DNA of 43,261 nt from positions 1,924 through 45,184 of the forward strand of contig DBDA01000044.1 of the NCBI GenBank assembly GCA_002293375.1, written 5' to 3'. The notes beneath the pieces are model-generated. The model searched no databases. It was not told the origin of the DNA and was given only the letters and a program-made list of their open reading frames with translations. Position 1 is the stretch's first letter. Every line of letters starts with the position of its first letter. The DNA is from Odoribacter sp. UBA944 (GTDB lineage Bacteria > Bacteroidota > Bacteroidia > Bacteroidales > Marinifilaceae). This document shows, piece by piece, positions 24,009 through 31,186 of the stretch. The translations under genes were made by a program, and so were the position numbers.

Positions 24009-25196
24009 ATGACAGCCCTCTATTGCTTCAACCCCGATTGCGAAATGGCGGTAGCTAACGGCAGCCCCTATTATACGCCTCCTGCGAATATCCAGAAAAT
24101 GTCGGATGAATTGGCGTACCTGCCGGTTTGGATGGGCAGCGGTGGGAAGGAGGCCGTGTTGCTGCCCGAACTCCTGGATCCGGATTTCCTGCGGACAAAC
24201 CGGGAGTTGTTCGGGATGGATCCACAATTGGTGTTGTGGGAGGCGTATCAACCGAACCCGGTTTTTCGTCCTGTTCCTTGGGGATGGAGCCCGCGTATGG
24301 ACCACTTGTTACAAAGCACCTGTTGGAAAGAGCAGTACCGGGAGTTGATGAGCAGGCTTACCGCCCGGGCTTGTCTGGAACGGTTGAGCGGTGAAAAGTT
24401 GCCGAAACTACTACCGGAGGTATGCCGGACGGTAGAGGCGGTCCGGCAAGCAGCATACCGGAGAGCGGTGGTGGTAAAGGCTCCCTGGTCTTCTTCCGGC
24501 AAAGGGATACTTCACTTAGGTCCGGGAGTGCTGTCAGAGAAAGAGGCGGAGTGGGTGAACGGTATTCTCCGCAGGCAGGGGTACGTGATGGTGGAGAGGC
24601 GTTTGGATAAAGTGTGCGACCTGGCCGGGGAGTTTCTTTTGGCCGACGGAATGTGCTGTTTTGTGGCCTGGTCGCTTTTTGCCACCGGAAGCCGGGGAGA
24701 GTATCAAGGCAATTTTTTAGGCAAACAGAGCCGGATAGAGGCGTATTTATTACGCTATGCGGAGGCGTCTGTGTGGGAGGAACTCAAACAGCGCGTAACG
24801 GATGCCCTGCAGGTTTTGATAGCGCCCCGGTACGAGGGAGTGTTGGGAGTGGATATGTTGGTATATAAAGATGATAACGGAAAGTATGCCATACAACCTT
24901 GTGTGGAGATCAACTTGCGCTACACGATGGGCTACCTGGCGCACCACTTCAGCGACCGGTTTGTGGCGGAACAGAGTTCCGGCCGGTTGACGCTGGATTT
25001 TTTTGCCGGGAAGGGGGAGGCGCTGCAACACCACCTGCAACAGTGCAGGGAGTTTCCGTTGGAAGTCGTGTCCGGTAAGATCGTGTCCGGTTACCATGCG
25101 CTGACGCCGGTCGGCGAAACGACCGGCTTTACCGCCTCCGTCCGGGTATCGGCCGGGGAGGGGTCAGTGCATGATTTTAAAAACCAGCTCTTTTAG
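24009..25196 (+). CDS. Uncharacterised ATP-grasp-like protein
   Basis: The function of this 395-residue protein is not known to me. Its N-terminus 'LYCFNPDCEMAVANGSPYYTPP' resembles a conserved Bacteroidota hypothetical family. The middle and C-terminal parts look like an ATP-grasp ligase: 'AVVVKAPWSSSGKGILHLG' fits the glycine/serine-rich ATP-binding strand-loop, 'GYVMVERRLDKVCDLAGEFL' the adenine-binding strand, and 'GVDMLVY.....YAIQPCVEINLRYTMG' the metal-binding Glu/Asn pair. Such enzymes join a carboxylate to an amine or thiol through an acyl phosphate. No signal peptide is visible. It directly abuts the U32 gene (no spacer), so translation is probably coupled and the two may act on one pathway. 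Its 3' end overlaps holA by 33 bp in antisense. Confidence 0.75.
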   Translation: MTALYCFNPDCEMAVANGSPYYTPPANIQKMSDELAYLPVWMGSGGKEAVLLPELLDPDFLRTNRELFGMDPQLVLWEAYQPNPVFRPVPWGWSPRMDHLLQSTCWKEQYRELMSRLTARACLERLSGEKLPKLLPEVCRTVEAVRQAAYRRAVVVKAPWSSSGKGILHLGPGVLSEKEAEWVNGILRRQGYVMVERRLDKVCDLAGEFLLADGMCCFVAWSLFATGSRGEYQGNFLGKQSRIEAYLLRYAEASVWEELKQRVTDALQVLIAPRYEGVLGVDMLVYKDDNGKYAIQPCVEINLRYTMGYLAHHFSDRFVAEQSSGRLTLDFFAGKGEALQHHLQQCREFPLEVVSGKIVSGYHALTPVGETTGFTASVRVSAGEGSVHDFKNQLF

Positions 25197-26174
25197 CAAC
25201 TCGCCGTCCGGTGTGCCGGCGTTGTTCACCCCTTTGGATTTCAGGTCGTACTCCCGCAGCAACGAGATGACGGAGGCGCATTTCCCGGCGCCGTACACAC
25301 GGGCGCCGTCCGTATAGTCCTTCAAAAAGAAACTGTGGATGCCCAACAGACGGGCCATCTCCTGCTGGTTGGGCGTCGCCCCTTTCTGGTAGTGGTAGGT
25401 CAGCAGGTTCAGAAAGTATTTAAATAGGGTCGATATGGTCAACACCAACGGGTTGTTTTTGGGATTGGCCTCAAAATAGTTGACAATCCGGTTGGCTTTC
25501 AGGTAATCCTTGCGGATCAAGGCTGCCTGTAACTCAAAGGTGTTGAAATCCTTGCTGATGCCGGTGTGTTCCTCCACCAACTTTTCCCCAATCTCGCCTC
25601 CGGGCGGGAGCAACAGGGTCAGTTTATCGATCTCGTTGGCCACCCGGCTCAGGTCGGTCCCCAGACTTTCGGCCAGAATGGCGGCGGCTTTGGAGGTAAC
25701 GGCATACTTGTGCGCTTTGCAATACCCCATGATCCACTCCGGAATTTTATTGTCGTACAGTTTGTTGGAATCAAACCAGACACAATCGGGCGAGCCGCCC
25801 AATTTTTTGAATACGTTTTTCCGTTTGTCCGCCTTTTTGTTTTTGTAGGCAATCAACAGCAGCGTGGAGGGCTGTATGTGCGAAATGTAGGGGATCAGGT
25901 TATCAAAATCTTTGATGTTCTGCGCCTCCCGTACAATCACCACCTGCCGTTCGGCCATCATGGGAAAGCGGCGCGCCGTGTCGGTGACGGTGGTCATGGA
26001 GACTTCGTTTCCGTACAGCACCGTCAGGTTAAAGGCTTTCTCCTCCTCCGGCAACACCTCCGATTCAATCGCCTCCGTGATCCGGTCGATAAAGAACGGC
26101 TCTTCTCCGTTCAGGAAATAGATGGGCTTGTAACGTTTGGCCTTGATCTCCTGGGTAATCTCTTCAAATGTCAT
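25164..26174 (-). CDS. holA: DNA polymerase III, delta subunit
   Basis: The 336-residue clamp-loader subunit opens the beta sliding clamp. The AAA+-like N-terminal domain contains 'PIYFLNGEEPFFIDRITEAIE' and 'RQVVIVREAQNIKDFD', followed by 'STLLLIAYKNKKADKR', the helical 'LGTDLSRVANEIDKLTLL' and the collar domain. The ATG at 26174 gives the family-typical N-terminus 'MTFEEITQEIKAK'; the longer frame from 26222 would cross its promoter. The 3' end overlaps the ATP-grasp gene by 33 bp. Confidence 0.93.
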   Translation of the reverse strand: MTFEEITQEIKAKRYKPIYFLNGEEPFFIDRITEAIESEVLPEEEKAFNLTVLYGNEVSMTTVTDTARRFPMMAERQVVIVREAQNIKDFDNLIPYISHIQPSTLLLIAYKNKKADKRKNVFKKLGGSPDCVWFDSNKLYDNKIPEWIMGYCKAHKYAVTSKAAAILAESLGTDLSRVANEIDKLTLLLPPGGEIGEKLVEEHTGISKDFNTFELQAALIRKDYLKANRIVNYFEANPKNNPLVLTISTLFKYFLNLLTYHYQKGATPNQQEMARLLGIHSFFLKDYTDGARVYGAGKCASVISLLREYDLKSKGVNNAGTPDGELLKELVFKIMH

Positions 26175-26191
26175 CGGAAATGTTTTGTGGG

Positions 26192-26223
26192 CGAATATAG
26201 TGAAAGCCGGGAGAAAACACAAA
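26192..26223 (-). promoter_or_regulatory. holA promoter
   Basis: On the minus strand TTTG (26220-26223), 20-nt spacer, then TATATTCG (26192-26199). It places the start near 26185, just before the ATG at 26174, so holA can be expressed apart from the DUF4294 gene upstream. Confidence 0.6.
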
Positions 26224-26256
26224 CCCTCCCTCGTATTCTTACTATCTTACTGTCTT

Positions 26257-26844
26257 TCAAAGCGGAAGCAATGCGCCGTTCTCGATCTTCCGGACGATCT
26301 CTTCGATGTCGTAGTCCTCGCCGTAGGGATCGTAAGCGGCTTTCAGGTTGTTGCCGAACAGAAGTGCCAGCGATTGCCAGAAGTAAGCGTTGACACCGCC
26401 TTTGTATTCACGGATGTGGCCGAAAGCGCTGCTTTGGGTCTCCCGGTATATCAACCGCACCAAAATACGCCCCTGGGTAATGCTTAGCTTCATCAGCGGT
26501 TTTTTAAACGCTCTCATCAACTCATTGTACTCCTTTTTGATGACCTCGTTCCGCCGGGATTTATTCGATATGGATTGGAGGCGGGTTTCAATTTCCGTAA
26601 TTTTTCCGGCGGCGATCCGGGCGTACGGGTAAACTTTCCGGACATTGTACTCCAAACGGGCCTGTTGCCTGGTATACCGGTTGTATTTCCGGGCAGAAAT
26701 CCCTTTTGCTTTGACCACGACCTCTTCCAGCCGGATAACAGGGACCGTATCCGTGCCGATGATCAGGGCCTGGAGAATTCGCTGTTGTGCAGAGAGGAAC
26801 TCTGCGCAGAGCAGCGATAAAAGTAACAGCAAGGTTCTCTGCAT
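26257..26844 (-). CDS. DUF4294 domain-containing exported protein
   Basis: The 195-residue product belongs to a Bacteroidota-specific family of unknown function. A clear signal peptide (about 1-20, 'LLLLLSLLCAEFLSAQ') suggests export to the periplasm or envelope. The mature part is highly charged, with a helical, probably coiled-coil core ('YNVRKVYPYARIAAGKITEIET...SKSRRNEVIKKEYNELM'), then 'LSITQGRILVRLIYRETQ' and 'GGVNAYFWQSLALLFGNNLKA.YDPYGED', the best-conserved parts as far as I recall. It lies upstream of holA on the same strand (82 nt apart) and is divergent from rnpB. Confidence 0.85.
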   Translation of the reverse strand: MQRTLLLLLSLLCAEFLSAQQRILQALIIGTDTVPVIRLEEVVVKAKGISARKYNRYTRQQARLEYNVRKVYPYARIAAGKITEIETRLQSISNKSRRNEVIKKEYNELMRAFKKPLMKLSITQGRILVRLIYRETQSSAFGHIREYKGGVNAYFWQSLALLFGNNLKAAYDPYGEDYDIEEIVRKIENGALLPL

Positions 26845-26858
26845 ACCAAATAATTGTT

Positions 26859-26866
26859 TACTTTTG
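26859..26866 (+). promoter_or_regulatory. -7 element upstream of rnpB
   Basis: TACTTTTG, a perfect TAnnTTTG match on the plus strand. It would start transcription near 26873, about 60 nt before the mature RNase P RNA, implying a trimmed 5' leader, or it is not the true promoter. The -33 box is weak. Confidence 0.4.
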
Positions 26867-26933
26867 CATCCTATCGGAGAGTAAAAATACGAATAATTAC
26901 GGACGAACAGGTATAAAGTTCAGATAGATCCTA

Positions 26934-27289
26934 AAAATAGCAGGCCGTTCTATCGCTCTCCCTCCGGGGAGGGAGGAAAGTCCGGGCAACACAGGGAGCC
27001 GTACTTCTTAACGGGAAGATGTCCGTAAGGGTGTGGGAAACGTAACAGAAAAGAACCGTTCCTTCGGGAATAAGGGTGAAAAGGTAGGGTAAGAGCCTAC
27101 CGGTACTGCGGGTGACTGTGGTAGCCGTACGTCCTGCGGGTTGCAAGACCATGTACACCGACGTTTTAAGCTGTCCCGGCTGAGTCGGGGGGTAGGTCGC
27201 TGGAGCGGCGGAGCGATCCGTCGCCAAGATAAATGATAGAAGCCCTCCGTAAGGAGGGTACAGAACCCGGCTTACAGGCCTGCTATTTT
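26934..27289 (+). ncRNA. rnpB: RNase P RNA (M1 RNA), bacterial type A
   Basis: This is the catalytic RNA that removes 5' leaders from tRNA precursors. The ends form helix P1 (26934-26946 pairs with 27277-27289, 13 bp). Conserved regions are readable: 'GGAGGAAAGTCCGGGC' after P3 (CR I), 'GGGTAAGAGCCTACCGG' in the middle, and 'AAGATAAATGATAGAAGCC' followed by 'ACAGAACCCGGCTTACAGG' (CR IV/V and the pairing to P1/P4). The 'GGTACAGAACCCGG' sequence carries the GGU-type loop that base-pairs with the tRNA CCA end. Length (about 356 nt) fits type A. It is followed by sdaA with almost no gap. Confidence 0.95.
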
Positions 27290-27303
27290 CATAAATACAA
27301 CGC

Positions 27304-28509
27304 ATGAAATCGATCAGGGAAATTTTCAGAATGGGCTACGGGCCCTCTTCCAGCCATACCATGGGGCCTTCCCAGGCGGCTATGTATTTTAGTGAAAAAC
27401 ATCCGGATGCAAGTAAATTCCGGATCACGCTGTACGGCAGTCTGGCCCTGACGGGAAAGGGGCACGGGACGGATACTGCCATTCACCGGGTGATCGGCCG
27501 GTCGGCCGACACGGAGATCGTCTGGAAACCGGACATAACCCTTCCCAGGCACCCGAACGGAATGTTGTTCGAAGCGTTTAAAAACGGTGCGAAGATAGAT
27601 CGTTGGGAGGTGTATAGTGTAGGTGGTGGTGCACTCTGGGACGAGAATGGTACATTTGATACCGAAGATATTTACCCGCTCACGACCATGATGGATATTT
27701 TGGCGTGGTGCCACAAGGAAGGATGTACGCTGGTGGATTACGTATCCAAATACGAGCAAGAGGATATTTTCGAATATTTGGGAGAAGTATGGGCGCAGAT
27801 GCAGGTGACGATCCGGAACGGCTTGGAAAACGAAGGAGTGTTGCCGGGTACGCTGAAACTGGCCCGGAAAGCCAGTTCATACAACATCAAGGCACAGCAA
27901 TCGGCCGGCTCCTCCCGGCCGATGGGAATGCTGTTCGCTGCTGCACTGGCTACCTCGGAAGAAAATGCCGGCGGAGGGCGTGTCACTACAGCTCCAACCT
28001 GCGGAGCTTCTGGCGTGGTTCCCGGGGTGATGTATTTTCTGAAGCACGACCAGCACATTGGTGATCACCGCCTGATCCGGGGACTGGCTACCGCCGGCCT
28101 GATCGGGAACATTGTGAAAACCAATGGATCCATCTCCGGAGCAGAGGTCGGCTGCCAGGGAGAGTTGGGAACGGCCTGTGCCATGGCGGCCGGAGCGGCA
28201 GCCCAGGTGTTGGGAGGAACGCCCCGGCAGATCGAATACGCTGCGGAGATGGGTTTTGAACACAACCTCGGGCTTACCTGCGATCCTGTTTGCGGATATG
28301 TACAGATCCCCTGTATCGAACGGAATGCCTTTGTGGCGCAAAAAGCCAGAGAATGTGCTATTTTCGCTCTGTTTTCCGACGGTGATCATCTGGTCTCTTT
28401 CGATGACGTGGTGGCCACGATGATGGAGACCGGACGGGACATGCAGGCGAAATACCGGGAAACAGGGCTGGGAGGATTGGCCAACGTCTATAAAAAGATA
28501 AAAAAATAG
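27304..28509 (+). CDS. sdaA: L-serine ammonia-lyase (serine dehydratase), single-chain type
   Basis: The 401-residue enzyme turns L-serine into pyruvate and ammonia using an oxygen-sensitive 4Fe-4S cluster. The N-terminal beta domain starts with 'SIREIFRMGYGPSSSHTMGP'. The alpha domain (about 160-400) has 'SSRPMGMLFAAALATSEENAGGGRVTTAPTCGASGVVPGV' and the cluster cysteines in 'CDPVCGYVQIPCIERN'. Length fits the one-chain type of Proteobacteria and Bacteroidota. The start lies 14 nt past the end of rnpB, and no separate promoter was found, so its mRNA may be part of the rnpB transcript. pgi follows after 6 nt. Confidence 0.95.
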   Translation: MKSIREIFRMGYGPSSSHTMGPSQAAMYFSEKHPDASKFRITLYGSLALTGKGHGTDTAIHRVIGRSADTEIVWKPDITLPRHPNGMLFEAFKNGAKIDRWEVYSVGGGALWDENGTFDTEDIYPLTTMMDILAWCHKEGCTLVDYVSKYEQEDIFEYLGEVWAQMQVTIRNGLENEGVLPGTLKLARKASSYNIKAQQSAGSSRPMGMLFAAALATSEENAGGGRVTTAPTCGASGVVPGVMYFLKHDQHIGDHRLIRGLATAGLIGNIVKTNGSISGAEVGCQGELGTACAMAAGAAAQVLGGTPRQIEYAAEMGFEHNLGLTCDPVCGYVQIPCIERNAFVAQKARECAIFALFSDGDHLVSFDDVVATMMETGRDMQAKYRETGLGGLANVYKKIKK

Positions 28510-28515
28510 TGAACT

Positions 28516-29844
28516 ATGAAGAAGATCAGTTTTGATTACGGTCAGACGGAGCGTTTTGTATCCGCTCCGGAGATAGAGAAATTGTTTCCGGAAGCGGAAG
28601 CGGCCTTAAAAAGTTTGTACGACGGTTCTTGTAAAGGAGCTGATTTTTTGGGCTGGTTGGATTTGCCGGACCGTATTACGGAAGCGGAACTGAAAGAGAT
28701 AGAGCAGGCGGCGAAGTCGCTTCGTGAACGGACGCAGGTAGTGGTGATCATTGGGATCGGGGGGTCATATCTGGGTTCCAAGGCAGTGATAGAGGCGCTT
28801 TCCGATAGTTTCCACAATTACGATCCGGCCGGTATGAAGATCATTTTTGCCGGGCAAAATATCGGGGAAGATTACTATTATGAGTTAGAAAAATATCTGC
28901 AAGACAAGGAGTTTGGTATTTGTGTGATCTCCAAATCCGGCACAACCACCGAACCGGCCATTGCCTTTCGCATTCTAAAAGAGTTGCTGGAGAAAAAAGT
29001 GGGAAGGACGGCGGCATGCGAGCGGATCGTCGCCATTACAGATGCACGCAAAGGAGCGCTGCGGACGCTGGCGGACCGGGAGGGGTACAAAACGTTTGTC
29101 ATTCCGGACAATGTGGGCGGACGCTTTTCCGTGCTGACTCCTGTCGGTTTGTTGCCGGTCGCTTTGGCTGGTTTTGACATCCGTTCGTTGGTGCGGGGAG
29201 CTGCGGAGATGAGTCAGGAGTGTTTGGAAAACAGCAAAAATGCCGCTATCCGGTATGCGGCAGCCCGGACGGCCTTACACCGGAAAGGGTATACGGTGGA
29301 GTTGCTGGCCAATTTCCACCCGAAACTGCACTACATTACGGAGTGGTGGAAACAGTTGTACGGAGAGAGTGAAGGAAAAGAACACAAAGGAATATTTCCG
29401 GCCGGAGTGGATTTTACCACCGACCTGCACTCCATGGGACAATACATCCAGCAGGGACCCCGTTTTATGATGGAAACAGTCATCTCCGTGGCAAAACCGG
29501 ATCATACGGTACCCATTCCGGCCGATGCCGACGATCTGGATAAATTGAATTTCTTAGCGGGGAGAAGAGTGGATGAAGTAAACAAGATGGCAGAATTGGG
29601 AACGCGCATCGCCCACGTAGACGGAGGCGTTCCCAATATGAAGATCACCCTGCCGGAACTTTCCGAAGCGAGTATCGGGCAGCTTTTTTACTTTTTTGAG
29701 CTGGCGTGCGGGATCTCCGGTTGCATGTCGGATATAAATCCTTTTGACCAACCCGGCGTGGAGGATTACAAAAACAACATGTTTGCTCTGTTGGAGAAAC
29801 CCGGTTACGAAGAAGCGACTCAAGCGATCAAATCCAAATTTTAA
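28516..29844 (+). CDS. pgi: Glucose-6-phosphate isomerase
   Basis: The 442-residue short-type enzyme interconverts glucose-6-phosphate and fructose-6-phosphate. It has 'VVVIIGIGGSYLGSKAVIEAL' (sugar-phosphate loop), 'VISKSGTTTEPAIAFRIL', 'DNVGGRFSVLTPVGLLPVA' and 'MGQYIQQGPRFMMETVI', and the catalytic-helix region 'INPFDQPGVEDYKNNMFALL'. Length matches the Firmicutes/Bacteroidota type. It is probably transcribed with sdaA. Its stop codon overlaps the stop of the convergent porin-like gene by 4 bp, with no terminator between. Confidence 0.96.
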   Translation: MKKISFDYGQTERFVSAPEIEKLFPEAEAALKSLYDGSCKGADFLGWLDLPDRITEAELKEIEQAAKSLRERTQVVVIIGIGGSYLGSKAVIEALSDSFHNYDPAGMKIIFAGQNIGEDYYYELEKYLQDKEFGICVISKSGTTTEPAIAFRILKELLEKKVGRTAACERIVAITDARKGALRTLADREGYKTFVIPDNVGGRFSVLTPVGLLPVALAGFDIRSLVRGAAEMSQECLENSKNAAIRYAAARTALHRKGYTVELLANFHPKLHYITEWWKQLYGESEGKEHKGIFPAGVDFTTDLHSMGQYIQQGPRFMMETVISVAKPDHTVPIPADADDLDKLNFLAGRRVDEVNKMAELGTRIAHVDGGVPNMKITLPELSEASIGQLFYFFELACGISGCMSDINPFDQPGVEDYKNNMFALLEKPGYEEATQAIKSKF

Positions 29845-31019
29845 AACACCGGGATCTGGTAAGCAACCCCTCCGAACAAGTGTTGCGAATTGCGGTTCCC
29901 GGCTCCGAAAGCACGGTCTGTATATCGATAGGAGCGCCCGACGTAACTGAGGAAAAAATGGAGGGTGCTTTTGGTGGGGAAGTATTCCAATGAGCCGATG
30001 TATCCCCAGGCTGTGGAGTACTTCCCTTTGGTATATTCATTGTTCGCTTTGGCGATGCCGGCGGTTTCGTACATCCCTTTCAGTACCAGATTGACCTGCG
30101 AACCGAGGCGGATATCGGTTTGAAGGATCCAGGAGCTGTACCGGGTATCCATTGCCCGGACAGTGTGGCCGGCGTCATACGCCAATTGGGAAATGATCCC
30201 TTTTTCGTCCAACTCTTCCCGTGCATACATGTAATCCAAAAATGCTTGGAACTTAGATAAATACAATCCTGTTCCTAAAGAAAAGAAATACCTGTTCTGA
30301 TCCACGGCATCGTGAAAGAGAGAGGCAGACCAGCGGGTGTGAAGCTTGTTCTCGGCGAATCCTCCGTTCCAGTTCAGCGTATACCCCAAGGGGGATTTGG
30401 GCGGCCGGACGGAACGATCCGTTTCTCCGAACAACTCTTCGAAGGAGCCGTTGCGGGCATTGACAATCTGGAATTGCAACTGGTGGTTGTGAGTCACCCA
30501 GTAAGAAGCCACTACGCCCATTCCCGCTCCGTGCAGACGAGAACCCAGGTCGCTGTACTCATAGGCATCAATAGCGTTCTGGTCGAACTCCATCCCTCCA
30601 TAGGCGATGGATTGTTTCCCCCCGAACACAGAAAACCGGTCGGTTATGTTGTAGCCAATAGCAGCGTAATCGACGTAAAGAGGAATGTTATCCAGCGATT
30701 CGGAAACATCGTCCCGGTTCAGGCGTTGCCGGTAGCGGTAGAAGATCCGGTCATTAACATTGCCTTTGATCTCTAAGCGGAACTGGTTCATTTTGAATAC
30801 CGGCTGTTCAGTGTCGCTGTTACCCGGATAGGTGTTAACACTGGCCTGGGTATGGAGGAAAAGATTCAGTTTATCGGTCCGTTTTTCAATCTTACTGATT
30901 CGCTCGTACAAGGTACGGGCGCTCAAAGTGTCCACTCGGGAAGTTTGGGAACTCAGGTGCTGTGAAAACAGTTCGTGGCAAAGCAATACCCCGAAAAGCA
31001 GAAGGATACTTTTTTTCAT
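29841..31019 (-). CDS. Porin-like outer-membrane beta-barrel protein
   Basis: The 392-residue product has a signal peptide (1-19, ending 'LFSQ'), a short predicted coiled-coil ('ARTLYERISKIEKRTDKLN') and then a run of amphipathic beta strands. The pattern 'FRLEIKGNVNDRIFYRYRQRLN....ESLDNIPLYVDYAAIGYNITDRFSVFGGKQ' resembles the phosphate-selective porin O/P (OprP-like) family common in Bacteroidota. The C-terminus ends in a strand with terminal Phe ('GGVAYQIPVF'), as in outer-membrane barrels. The transported substrate is unknown; phosphate is possible but not shown. Confidence 0.82.
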   Translation of the reverse strand: MKKSILLLFGVLLCHELFSQHLSSQTSRVDTLSARTLYERISKIEKRTDKLNLFLHTQASVNTYPGNSDTEQPVFKMNQFRLEIKGNVNDRIFYRYRQRLNRDDVSESLDNIPLYVDYAAIGYNITDRFSVFGGKQSIAYGGMEFDQNAIDAYEYSDLGSRLHGAGMGVVASYWVTHNHQLQFQIVNARNGSFEELFGETDRSVRPPKSPLGYTLNWNGGFAENKLHTRWSASLFHDAVDQNRYFFSLGTGLYLSKFQAFLDYMYAREELDEKGIISQLAYDAGHTVRAMDTRYSSWILQTDIRLGSQVNLVLKGMYETAGIAKANNEYTKGKYSTAWGYIGSLEYFPTKSTLHFFLSYVGRSYRYTDRAFGAGNRNSQHLFGGVAYQIPVF

Positions 31020-31064
31020 ATGTTTGTTTTATTCTTTTAACCTGTTTTTACTCCGTTTAACTTA

Positions 31065-31072
31065 CAAAGTTA
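31065..31072 (-). promoter_or_regulatory. -7 element for the porin-like gene
   Basis: TAACTTTG on the minus strand, 45 nt before the ATG; a perfect TAnnTTTG match. A TTTG further upstream is too close (about 11 nt) to be a normal -33 box. Confidence 0.4.
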
Positions 31073-31142
31073 CACATCTTCACCAAATTTCGGTTAAAAA
31101 AGGAAAATAATCGTTGATCTCAATTTTCCACCGGGGAAATTG

Positions 31143-31150
31143 TATATTTG
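31143..31150 (+). promoter_or_regulatory. -7 element for the GH95 operon
   Basis: TATATTTG (perfect TAnnTTTG), 36 nt before the GH95 ATG. The -33 element is not clear. It is divergent from the porin-gene promoter within a 167-nt gap. Confidence 0.45.
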
Positions 31151-31186
31151 CGTTCGGATAAGGTTTCGTTATTATAGAGAGGTCAA

